Below, piece by piece: positions 1 to 5,596 of a DNA stretch of 5,596 nucleotides; position 1 is the stretch's first letter, and each line of letters opens with the position of its first letter. Below the pieces are notes generated by a model. The model was not told where the DNA came from, ran no database searches, and was given only the letters and a program-made list of their open reading frames with translations. The translations under genes and the position numbers were made by a program. The stretch spans positions 1 to 5,596 of the forward strand of contig JACQDI010000905.1 in the NCBI GenBank assembly GCA_016201195.1. Direction: 5' to 3'. The stretch is from Acidobacteriota bacterium. GTDB taxonomy: Bacteria; Acidobacteriota; Terriglobia; Bryobacterales; JACQDG01.

Positions 1-140
1 CGCTCGACGATTTCGGTCGATGGGGTGATGGGATACCCTGCCGCGAATCGCGCCCCGGCGGCCAGCGCACCCTCGCAACAGGCTTGGTCCCCATCGAGGA
101 AATGCGCTCCGGTCAGCACCCCTTTGGGATCAGCCTGCAT
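1..140 (-). CDS. korA: 2-oxoacid:ferredoxin oxidoreductase alpha subunit, N-terminal fragment (runs off the left edge)
   Basis: The first 46 codons are present; the rest lies beyond position 1. Translation from the ATG at 140-138 begins MQADPKGVLTGAHFL, continues with DGDQACCEGALAAGARF (about residues 16-32) and reaches AGYPITPSTEIVE (about residues 33-45). GxxAxxEGALAAG followed by GYPITPSTE is the hallmark N-terminus of the alpha subunit (pyrimidine-binding domain) of the pyruvate/2-oxoglutarate:ferredoxin oxidoreductase family. With a beta subunit carrying thiamine diphosphate, such enzymes oxidatively decarboxylate a 2-oxoacid with CoA and pass electrons to ferredoxin in the cytoplasm. 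The start codon lies inside the end of the upstream ferredoxin gene (11-bp overlap), which implies co-transcription and probably translational coupling. The arrangement is most like 2-oxoglutarate enzymes (KorA), but substrate specificity (2-oxoglutarate, pyruvate or branched-chain oxoacids) cannot be decided from 46 residues. Confidence 0.9.
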   Translation of the reverse strand, partial: MQADPKGVLTGAHFLDGDQACCEGALAAGARFAAGYPITPSTEIVE

Positions 141-357
141 GGGACGGTTCCTTCCAACCGAAGATGGCGAAATCGGGGCAGTACATCCCGCAGAGGTCGC
201 AGCCGCTGCATTTTTCAGCATAGATGACGTGGGGCGGGTGGTAGCCCTTGGCATTGAAGGCTGAGGAAAGCGCCAGCACCTTGGTGGGGCAAAACTCGAC
301 ACAAAACCCACACCCCTTGCATCTTTCTACAGCAATCAGAACAAAACCACGTGTCAT
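130..357 (-). CDS. korD: 2[4Fe-4S] ferredoxin, delta-type subunit of a 2-oxoacid:ferredoxin oxidoreductase
   Basis: This small 75-residue protein contains two complete cluster motifs: CKGCGFCVEFCP (about residues 13-24) and CSGCDLCGMYCP (about residues 50-61). Each is CxxCxxCxxxCP, so all eight cysteines needed for two [4Fe-4S] clusters are present. The N-terminus MTRGFVLIAVERCKGCG and the linker around FNAKGYHPPHV resemble KorD-type ferredoxins encoded just before korA. It presumably accepts the electrons released by the oxidoreductase. The ATG at 357-355 is chosen because it places the first cysteine motif at the usual distance from the N-terminus. The same frame stays open upstream, but there it runs through an inverted repeat and gene remnants. 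No clear Shine-Dalgarno sequence precedes this start. The TGA at 132-130 overlaps the start of korA. The fold is certain; the kor assignment rests mainly on its neighbour. Confidence 0.9.
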   Translation of the reverse strand: MTRGFVLIAVERCKGCGFCVEFCPTKVLALSSAFNAKGYHPPHVIYAEKCSGCDLCGMYCPDFAIFGWKEPSHAG

Positions 358-397
358 CAGGGGTTCGAGGAGCAAGTGGGTTGCCAAACTCTTGGGT

Positions 398-465
398 CTC
401 ACGAAGACGAGAAGGCCGCCAAGAACACCTTTACGGTCTTTGCGAGCGTAGCGTCTTAGCGTGAG
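398..465. repeat. 68-bp imperfect inverted repeat (REP/MITE-like palindrome) upstream of the ferredoxin gene
   Basis: The plus strand begins CTCACGAAGACG at 398-409. Read inward from 465 on the minus strand, the other end is CTCACGCTAAGACG. The arms therefore match apart from a 2-base insertion and could fold into a long imperfect hairpin with AAGAC/GTCTT-rich sides (for example GGTCTTTGCG near 435). The outer end lies only 7 bases beyond the stop codon of the oxidoreductase remnant at 473. There is no coding capacity, and no T-run typical of an intrinsic terminator follows either side. From memory, similar CTTTGCGTC-type intergenic palindromes occur dispersed in many environmental bacterial genomes; whether this belongs to such a family is inference. 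The 358-472 interval otherwise shows no convincing promoter for the ferredoxin operon. Confidence 0.6.
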
Positions 466-472
466 GTTGGGA

Positions 473-571
473 CTAGAACGGATCTGCAAGACGAACCGGC
501 AGGCCGGTCCTGGTGCTTTCGTAGACGGCGTTGGCGATCTCGACGGTGCGGAGGCCGGCCAAGCGGGCAAA
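473..571 (-). pseudogene. C-terminal remnant of a second Gfo/Idh/MocA-family oxidoreductase
   Basis: Reading leftward to the TAG at 475-473, the frame gives ARLAGLRTVEIANAVYES followed by TRTGLPVRLADPF. The last 28 codons differ from the intact oxidoreductase at 4845-5596 at only two residues (T for A, D for E). At the DNA level, 476-559 and 4848-4931 match at 77 of 84 positions, including 35 identical bases in a row (512-546 and 4884-4918). Homology stops abruptly around 560-571, and nothing upstream resembles the catalytic or NAD-binding parts, so it cannot be functional. Five of the seven differences are synonymous, suggesting that the two copies diverged while both were still under protein-level selection. 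It lies downstream of a receptor remnant, whereas the intact copy lies upstream of the intact receptor. Confidence 0.85.
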
Positions 572-670
572 GAAAAAGATGCGGCCGTTATCCGAGTTTC
601 AGAGGGTATGGATGATGAACAACGCGGCGGTGCCCGCGGACGGATTGCCGGCGCACAGCGCGTCCCGGAG
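572..670. other. Unassigned junction sequence between two gene remnants
   Basis: About 100 bp that match neither the receptor C-terminus nor the oxidoreductase. In the minus-strand frame of the oxidoreductase remnant it reads through to a TGA at 601-599 and continues beyond it without recognisable motifs. I see no RNA gene, promoter or terminator here. It is probably leftover sequence at the deletion junction that joined the two remnants. Confidence 0.5.
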
Positions 671-789
671 TTGCCGGAAGGAGACGGCCGACAGGATCGT
701 GCGGCGTGCCTGAACCTGCGCGCCGCTGATTGCCGGAAGGAGACGGCCGACAGGATCGTGCGGCGTGCCTGAACCTGCGCGCCGCTGAT
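671..789. repeat. Perfect tandem duplication, two copies of a 59-bp unit
   Basis: The copies begin at 671 and 730, both starting TTGCCGGAAGGAGACGG and ending GCGCCGCTGA. Positions 671-730 equal 730-789 exactly, so the two units abut with one shared base. The flanks do not match (670 against 729, and 731 against 790). Because 59 is not a multiple of three, the duplication shifts the minus-strand reading frame of the receptor remnant it sits in. The absence of any difference between copies indicates a recent event, plausibly replication slippage. Confidence 0.97.
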
Positions 790-990
790 CGTGCCGAAAG
801 TCGAGTTCGTTTGAGCCCCGGTCGTGAAGTTGCAGGTGAGGGACATATTCGGGTTGTTGGACCAGTCGAGATTGATCATCCCAGGCCTATCGAGGAGAGT
901 CGATGGCGTGTTGCCGATGCCGAGCGAGTCGGTCCGGGAGATGAAGTTGGCGGCGTTGAATGCGTACTGGAGTTTGGGATCTTCCGTCTT
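748..990 (-). pseudogene. C-terminal remnant of a second TonB-dependent receptor
   Basis: In the minus-strand frame this stretch reads KLQYAFNAANF (from 975), then NNPNMSLTCNFTTGAQTN, FGTISGAQVQARRTILS. It aligns with the end of the intact receptor (SNPNTSLTLNYATGANTN, FGTIQGSQYANRRAILS), with 24 of 42 residues identical over the final block by my count. This is the last two or three strands of the outer-membrane barrel. After RTILS the normal short ending LRFTF is missing. The frame instead continues AVSFRQ into the 59-bp duplication, which shifts it. There is no signal peptide, plug or rest of the barrel, so this is a dead 3' end. It begins within about 70 bp of the stop codon of the intact receptor. 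Its boundaries are approximate. Confidence 0.75.
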
Positions 991-1055
991 CGACGGACCG
1001 CCCGCCGCCCTCGTTGCCAGGACGACGGGCGGAGCGGATGGGAGCGGGTCACGCC

Positions 1056-4000
1056 TCAGAAGGTAAACCGCAACGACAGAATGGCGCGGCGGTTGGCGTA
1101 CTGCGAGCCTTGGATGGTGCCAAAAGCCGCATTCGTATTGGCGCCGGTCGCATAGTTCAGAGTGAGCGAGGTATTGGGGTTGCTCGGGTTGAAGTGGTTG
1201 AAGGCATTAATCGCCTCAACCCTGAACTCCAGTCTCTTTGATTCCGTGACCGGGAACTCCTTGTGCAGGGACAGGTTGAACAGCTCTACGCCCGGCCCGT
1301 AGGTCAGCGTCGGAGGTTCGTTGCCAATCATGCCGCGCGTGAAAGTGGAAGTGACGGTCGGCAGAACGAAGTTGGAGCCGTTGAACGGATACCACAGCCG
1401 GGGATCGGCGGAGGAGCCGACCGACGACGGCGTCGCGCCGGAAGACAGCCACAAACCCGCCATGGTGGGATTCACCATATAGCAGCGGAACAGAACACCG
1501 CCGGTGGGAGTGCCGTTGGGCCAGCCCACCGGGTTATTCGTGAACCCGCAGCCAATATTCATGGCCGAGCCGGAATAGATCGCCGCGGTGCCCGTGAAGC
1601 GCCAGTTGTCGAGCGCTTGCTTGGCCACAGCGTTATGCCACAGGCGGCTGCCGTTGGGAATCGTGTACCCAAAGTTCGCGTTGACGGCGTGCGGGCGGTT
1701 GCCGGTCACGTTCTTGGTCAATACGTCGTCCGTAAACTGCTGGTGCGAGTAGTTGATCGTCTTCGACCAGGTGTAGTTGGTGCTGAACTGAAGATTCCTG
1801 CCGACCCGCTTGTTCACCTGCACCTGAAGAGAGTTGTAGTTCGACGCGCCCAGGCTGGTGTAAAGCGGGATTTGCGCAATGCCCTTATATCCCGCCAAGG
1901 ACCGGATCAGGTTGGTAGAGTAAAGCGCCCCGCTGGAGCTGGTGGGGTCGACGAAGGCCCGGTTGGTGCCGCCTGACGGTGTCCAGGTCGTGAACGGCGG
2001 CACGGCATTCCCATCATCCGTGTTCCAGTTGTACCCGTGGTGGAAGGCATTCCCCACGTAGGCCACGTCGAGGATCAGCCCCTTGCCGATGTCCCGCTGG
2101 ATGCCGAAACTCCAGTTGTAGGAAGAGGGAGGAACAAAATCCCTTGGTCCGCCCTGGATGTTCTGCGGCGTGAACAGGGCCTGCCCGCCGGACAGGGCCG
2201 AGAACGTCGTGTTCAGGAAGACGGGCGCCAGGAAGTTGGGCGGCGCCGCCTGCGGGCCGGTGCCCACGCCCTGCGCGCCAATGTAGTCGACGATCTGGGC
2301 GCGGTCGTGGAAGATGCCGAAACCACCGCGAACGGCCAGCTTGCCGTTTCCAAAAACGTCCCAGGCGAAGCCCACGCGCGGCCCCACCGCGATTCCAGGA
2401 GTGTTCCAGTAACTGCCCTTGTACTGGGCCACGCCGGTGAAGGGAGTGCCGGTCGCAGCGTAACTGGCAGGATCGAAGGTGCCTTGCCGGACAAAGGGGT
2501 AAGTGGCGCCGGTGACCGGGTTGATCGACACCCGTTGCCCGTTCACCAAAGCCGGGTACAGGGGCTGTCCGGCCTTGTTGCGGTCGTATGCGTCGGGGCT
2601 GAAGAGGCCGAGCGTTTGACCGGCCGTGTGAAGCGCTCCCAGCCTCTGGAATCGCACGCCGAGGTCCACCGTAAACCGCGGTAATACTCTCCAGGTGTCC
2701 TGCACGAACCAGTCCACCTGCGTGTAGCGGGCGTGGTTGATCTGCTTCACGCTGTCTTCGCCGTAGGCAAAGAAGCTGCCCAAGAGCAAATTGGAATACG
2801 GGTAATTTGTGTCTACGGGGCTGGCGGTGTCGGAGCCGAAATAGTAGGTTCCCGCTATGTTGTAGGTGGAGTAAATGCTGACGTTGCGGGCCATTCTCTC
2901 GAGATAGAAGCCCAGCTTCACGTTGTGCCCGCCCTTGACCCAACTGAGGTTAGTGCTGATGGTCTGGAGCTGGTCAGTGCCGTCGAACGGCCAGCGGCTG
3001 TCGAAACCATAGGCGGGGGCACTCGGGACGCCCTGGCCGCCCGACTGGGCGCTAATGCTCGACGGGAATCCGAAGTTGATGTTGGGCCTCAGATTCAGAT
3101 AGTTGGACGGGAAGATACGCGGCAGAGAGATCGTATTGCCGCTGGAATCCTTGAGCGGGAGCAGGCTGTTCGCGTACAGGGCGTCGTCGGTCGGGTGGTT
3201 AGTCTGATGGCCGCGATTGATGCCCCAACTGGTTTCGCTAACCAGGTTCGATCGGAAGGTGTGAATCAACGCCGCCACGACGCCCGCCGACGGGATGTCA
3301 TAGCCGTGGGGGAACTGGCGCCAGCCGTCCCCGAGGGCGCCGAGAATCTGGCCATAGCCGTCATTGCCGGTATATTCCTGCAACAGGCGCACGTAAGCTG
3401 TGGTCTTCGAGCTGATCGGGTAGTCGACGCGGAGGATCTTGTCCGTTCTCGGCTGGGCGAACGCGTTGACGAACTGCGCATTGTACTGGCGCTGTCCTGT
3501 GGGGTCCGTGGTGTTCGGAAGCGGAAACAGGTTCATAAACGCCTGCCCAGCGCGGTCGAACCGCGAGGCGGGAATCCGGTTGTCCGGGAAGGGCTGCCCG
3601 GTCGTATAATCCCGGATCGGAATCAGCACACCGGTCGTGGTGAGGGTTTGTGAAAAGTCGCCTTGCCGCTGCTGAGCCGTCGGCATGGTGTAGCGGTTCG
3701 CCCCGGTCACGCCTGTGCTGTGCAGGTAGTCATAGGAAAAGAACCAAAACAGCCGGTTGTGGCTCTTGTTGAAGCCGGTGCCGGGGATGATGAACGGACC
3801 GCCAATGGTGCCGCCCAGATTCTGGTGACGGTACAGCGGCCTCAGCACACCCAGCTTGTTGTTAAAGAATTCGTTGGCGTTGAGCGCCTCGTTGCGGAAG
3901 AAAAAATACCCGGTGCCATGAAATTCGTTGGTGCCGCCTTTGGTCACTACGTTCATCTGGCCGCCCGACCGCGCTCCGTATTCGGCATTGTAGTTGGCGA

Positions 4001-4670
4001 CCAGCACCTTCACTTCGCTGATGGCGTCCACGCTGGGGGCGATGTAGCCGAAGTCGCGGTTTCCGGAATCCTGGGCGGCAGCACCATCCAGGGTGAGGAG
4101 CTTCTGGCCGGTCTGACCCCCCAGGAGCGTCGGGCTTCCCGTGCCCCAGCCGCGGGTGTCGTAAGCGGTGAGGTCCTGGACCCCCGGCAAAGTGCTCAGC
4201 AGCGCCATAAAGTTCCGGCCTCGGGTTACGGTGTCCTCAATCTGCCTGAGGCCGACGCTGACGGACCGGTCGGAACTGTCGGTAGCCACGTGCACCACTC
4301 CGGCCGTAACCTCCACCGCGGTGGTCACCTCTCCGATCTGTAGCCTCAGCTCGTGCAAGTCCACCCTTTCCACCGCGCTGACCGTGATCCCTTTCTGGTC
4401 ATAGGCCTTGAAGCCTGGCTGCGCGATATGGACGCTGTAGCTGCCCGGCACCAGGTTCGTGAAGACAAAGCCTCCATTGGAATCCGTGGAGAACTCACGG
4501 ACCTGCTGCGTGAGGTCGTTGGTTAGCTGCACTTTGGCGCCGATAACCACCGCGCTGGTGGGATCGACCAAGCGCCCAGAAATCTGGCCGCTGACGGTTT
4601 GCGCGCTGGCTGTTGGCAGCATGGCCAACAACAGAAACAAGAAAGAAGCGACAACTCGTGGAGTCAACAT
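1056..4670 (-). CDS. TonB-dependent receptor, Oar-like, with carboxypeptidase-regulatory-like domain
   Basis: Outer-membrane receptor of about 1204 residues. Residues 1-23 (MLTPRVVASFLFLLLAMLP then TASA) form a signal peptide with probable cleavage before QTVSG. Residues 24-110 are a carboxypeptidase-regulatory-like beta-sandwich (VSGQISGRLVDP, GGFVFTNLVPGSYSV). EVTTAVEVTA at 114-123 resembles a TonB box. The plug spans about 125-250, with LSTLPGVQDL and the conserved block GGQMNVVTKGGTNEFHG near 236-252. The rest is the beta-barrel, with family hallmarks such as SYNWSFGIQRDIGKG, YNSLQVQVNKRVGRN and NYTWSKTI. It ends FRVEAINAFNHF ... LRFTF, a typical C-terminal barrel signal ending in phenylalanine. 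It would import a ligand with energy from TonB-ExbBD; the ligand is unknown. The neighbouring oxidoreductase hints at a sugar-like compound. The start at 4670 is preferred because a Shine-Dalgarno-like AAGGGG lies 9 bases upstream. ATGs at 4676 and 4700 are possible. The open frame up to 4811 would add a basic, non-signal leader that contains a candidate promoter. The gene is full-length, with no frameshift seen. Confidence 0.95.
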   Translation of the reverse strand: MLTPRVVASFLFLLLAMLPTASAQTVSGQISGRLVDPTSAVVIGAKVQLTNDLTQQVREFSTDSNGGFVFTNLVPGSYSVHIAQPGFKAYDQKGITVSAVERVDLHELRLQIGEVTTAVEVTAGVVHVATDSSDRSVSVGLRQIEDTVTRGRNFMALLSTLPGVQDLTAYDTRGWGTGSPTLLGGQTGQKLLTLDGAAAQDSGNRDFGYIAPSVDAISEVKVLVANYNAEYGARSGGQMNVVTKGGTNEFHGTGYFFFRNEALNANEFFNNKLGVLRPLYRHQNLGGTIGGPFIIPGTGFNKSHNRLFWFFSYDYLHSTGVTGANRYTMPTAQQRQGDFSQTLTTTGVLIPIRDYTTGQPFPDNRIPASRFDRAGQAFMNLFPLPNTTDPTGQRQYNAQFVNAFAQPRTDKILRVDYPISSKTTAYVRLLQEYTGNDGYGQILGALGDGWRQFPHGYDIPSAGVVAALIHTFRSNLVSETSWGINRGHQTNHPTDDALYANSLLPLKDSSGNTISLPRIFPSNYLNLRPNINFGFPSSISAQSGGQGVPSAPAYGFDSRWPFDGTDQLQTISTNLSWVKGGHNVKLGFYLERMARNVSIYSTYNIAGTYYFGSDTASPVDTNYPYSNLLLGSFFAYGEDSVKQINHARYTQVDWFVQDTWRVLPRFTVDLGVRFQRLGALHTAGQTLGLFSPDAYDRNKAGQPLYPALVNGQRVSINPVTGATYPFVRQGTFDPASYAATGTPFTGVAQYKGSYWNTPGIAVGPRVGFAWDVFGNGKLAVRGGFGIFHDRAQIVDYIGAQGVGTGPQAAPPNFLAPVFLNTTFSALSGGQALFTPQNIQGGPRDFVPPSSYNWSFGIQRDIGKGLILDVAYVGNAFHHGYNWNTDDGNAVPPFTTWTPSGGTNRAFVDPTSSSGALYSTNLIRSLAGYKGIAQIPLYTSLGASNYNSLQVQVNKRVGRNLQFSTNYTWSKTINYSHQQFTDDVLTKNVTGNRPHAVNANFGYTIPNGSRLWHNAVAKQALDNWRFTGTAAIYSGSAMNIGCGFTNNPVGWPNGTPTGGVLFRCYMVNPTMAGLWLSSGATPSSVGSSADPRLWYPFNGSNFVLPTVTSTFTRGMIGNEPPTLTYGPGVELFNLSLHKEFPVTESKRLEFRVEAINAFNHFNPSNPNTSLTLNYATGANTNAAFGTIQGSQYANRRAILSLRFTF

Positions 4671-4679
4671 TGTCATTTT

Positions 4680-4685
4680 CCCCTT
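4680..4685 (-). promoter_or_regulatory. Shine-Dalgarno-like site that decides the receptor start
   Basis: The minus strand reads AAGGGG here, 9 bases before the ATG at 4670 and only 3 bases before the ATG at 4676. The longer spacing is within the usual range, so the signal favours MLTPRVV as the true N-terminus, directly followed by the hydrophobic signal-peptide core. Confidence 0.5.
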
Positions 4686-4721
4686 AGCCAGGATTCCCAT
4701 TTGGGCGCCCCGGATGCGGAC

Positions 4722-4727
4722 AGTATA
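4722..4727 (-). promoter_or_regulatory. Candidate -10 box for the receptor gene
   Basis: The minus strand reads TATACT, one mismatch from the sigma-70 consensus TATAAT, in an otherwise G+C-rich intergenic stretch about 45-50 bases before the receptor start. No good -35 box is visible at 16-18 bp upstream (GTCGCG at the expected position), so this is a suggestion only. It would let the receptor be transcribed separately from the upstream oxidoreductase. No clear intrinsic terminator lies between the two genes, so read-through is also possible. Confidence 0.35.
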
Positions 4728-4844
4728 CACCCACCAGCCTCGGCCGCGACCAGGTTTTTCGCGCAGATTTTTTCGTGCCACCCGGTGGATGGAATCGATC
4801 GCTTCGGCCACTGAATCACAACACCTGGGCGGCTGAGCGCGGGA

Positions 4845-5596
4845 TTAGAACGGCTCGGCGAGCCGAACCGGCAGCCCGGTCCGGGTGCTTTCGTAGACGG
4901 CGTTGGCGATCTCGACGGCGCGGAGGCCGGCGAGGCCGTCGGCGAGGCGGAGTGCGCCGGCTGGTGCTCCCTGCGCCAGCTTCACGAAGTCCTGAAACTC
5001 TTCCTGAAAGGCCAGCGCTGTCGTCGTTTGCCAGCCGCGGAATTTCTCGCGCAGGATGATCTCAGGATAGAAGTGAAACTCGCGCCGGCGCCGGCCGCCG
5101 GGCTTGTCGAGGTAGATGGCCATGGCGAACATCGGTGCGTAATAGGCGCGGGCCATGCCGCGATCGCCGTACGCTTCCACGAAGAAGCGGTAGCCTTTCC
5201 ACTCGGTCCAGGTGGCGTGGAGCGTGGCCACTGTGCCGAAGACGCCGCGCAGCAGGGCGAAGCCGTTGTCCTCCGAGCGGTCGAGCTTCCAGACGTCGGT
5301 GGTGGCCACGCCGTAGACCTCGCGCACGTCGCCCAGGATGTAGCGCACCAAGTCGATGATGTGGATGCCCACATCCATCAGCGCTCCGCCGCCGATTGCG
5401 TCCTTGCTATACATCCACGGGGCCTGGAACTCGCTGAGGCCAGTGTGCCCGGCGAAGGCGCGCACGTGGTCGAGCGTGCCGATGCGCCCGCTGGAGAGGG
5501 TCTGCTTGAGGAATTTCACCGCCGGGAAGTAGCGGTGATTAAAACCGGTGGTGAGGACGCGATTCGCGCGTCGCGCCGCCTCGACCATGCGCCGGC
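4845..5596 (-). CDS. Gfo/Idh/MocA-family oxidoreductase, C-terminal two thirds (runs off the right edge)
   Basis: About 250 residues are present, ending in ...TGLPVRLAEPF and the TAA at 4847-4845. The frame is open to the window edge, so the in-frame methionine at 5588 is not the start. The N-terminal Rossmann GxGxxG and the EKP motif expected in this family must lie beyond 5596. What is visible fits well: GFNHRYFPAVKFLKQ with SGRIGTLDHVRAF is the stretch after the nucleotide-binding domain. GGGALMDVGIHIIDLVRYI carries the DxGxHxxD signature, whose His and Asp are commonly active-site or substrate-binding residues. The C-terminal part (LAFQEEFQDFVKLAQG, ADGLAGLRAVEIANAVYES) is the usual end. 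These cytoplasmic enzymes oxidise or reduce sugars, inositols or similar compounds with NAD(P); the substrate cannot be told. The gene lies about 170 bp upstream of the receptor on the same strand. A second copy of its 3' end lies at 473-571. Confidence 0.93.
   Translation of the reverse strand, partial: RRMVEAARRANRVLTTGFNHRYFPAVKFLKQTLSSGRIGTLDHVRAFAGHTGLSEFQAPWMYSKDAIGGGALMDVGIHIIDLVRYILGDVREVYGVATTDVWKLDRSEDNGFALLRGVFGTVATLHATWTEWKGYRFFVEAYGDRGMARAYYAPMFAMAIYLDKPGGRRRREFHFYPEIILREKFRGWQTTTALAFQEEFQDFVKLAQGAPAGALRLADGLAGLRAVEIANAVYESTRTGLPVRLAEPF

Noticed and set aside
461..772. Plus-strand open frame of 103 codons across the remnant region.
   Set aside because: It is antisense to the two recognised remnants, its composition (rich in R, A, G) is that of a high-G+C shadow frame, and it shows no motif or ribosome binding site.
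358..879. The korD frame stays open upstream to an ATG at 879, giving a 249-residue reading with a ferredoxin C-terminus.
   Set aside because: The upstream part reads through an inverted repeat, an out-of-frame oxidoreductase tail and the 59-bp duplication. Only the last 75 residues resemble a protein family, with a normal KorD N-terminus at 357.
2014..3653. Several long open frames on both strands within the receptor gene, including about 300 codons each at 2014-2943 (minus) and 2733-3653 (plus).
   Set aside because: They lie wholly inside a full-length, motif-rich receptor gene in other frames and have arginine/proline-rich shadow composition.
4750..4800. Small CCAC/GTGG hairpin near 4780-4790 next to A/T-rich bases, as a possible terminator of the oxidoreductase gene.
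   Set aside because: The stem is only four or five base pairs, and on the minus strand it is followed by A residues rather than a T-run, so it does not fit an intrinsic terminator.
4671..4811. N-terminal extension of the receptor to the ATG at 4811.
   Set aside because: It would put a 47-residue basic segment before a canonical signal peptide and would include the candidate -10 box. The Shine-Dalgarno-like site supports the start at 4670.
1..5596. Search for a CRISPR array, tRNA/rRNA genes, transposase or toxin-antitoxin or defence genes.
   Set aside because: No regularly spaced repeats, no recognisable RNA gene sequence and no such protein motifs were seen on either strand; the window is explained by metabolic/transport genes and their remnants.

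Overview
This G+C-rich window is very likely chromosomal DNA from an Acidobacteriota bacterium, probably of the Solibacter/Bryobacter type. That placement is an inference from gene content: a large TonB-dependent receptor with an N-terminal carboxypeptidase-regulatory-like domain ('Oar-like'), a family greatly expanded in that phylum, next to a Gfo/Idh/MocA oxidoreductase, plus a korD-korA style ferredoxin oxidoreductase operon. All recognised genes and remnants lie on the minus strand, so transcription runs from high to low coordinates.

Layout in the direction of transcription: (1) 5596-4845, a Gfo/Idh/MocA-family oxidoreductase whose N-terminal NAD-binding part lies beyond the window edge; (2) about 170 bp of intergenic DNA with a candidate -10 box and a Shine-Dalgarno-like site; (3) 4670-1056, an intact outer-membrane TonB-dependent receptor of about 1204 residues with signal peptide, regulatory domain, plug and barrel; (4) about 990-748, a decayed C-terminal remnant of a second TonB-dependent receptor, ending in a perfect 59-bp tandem duplication (671-789); (5) about 100 bp of unassignable DNA; (6) 571-473, the last ~32 codons of a second Gfo/Idh/MocA gene, still 77/84 identical in DNA to the intact copy; (7) a 68-bp imperfect inverted repeat (398-465); (8) 357-130, a small 2[4Fe-4S] ferredoxin; and (9) 140-1, the start of the alpha subunit of a 2-oxoacid:ferredoxin oxidoreductase, overlapping the ferredoxin by 11 bp.

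Functionally there are two modules. The receptor/oxidoreductase pair may serve uptake and oxidation of a sugar-like compound, but the substrate cannot be read from sequence. The ferredoxin/korA pair begins an operon for a CoA-dependent 2-oxoacid:ferredoxin oxidoreductase, with the thiamine-diphosphate beta subunit expected just off the left edge. Between them lies a scar holding the 3' ends of a second receptor and a second oxidoreductase, in the opposite gene order to the intact pair. I found no RNA gene, CRISPR array, transposase or convincing new defence or mobile system. The most interesting part of the window is the remnant/repeat scar at about 398-1055.
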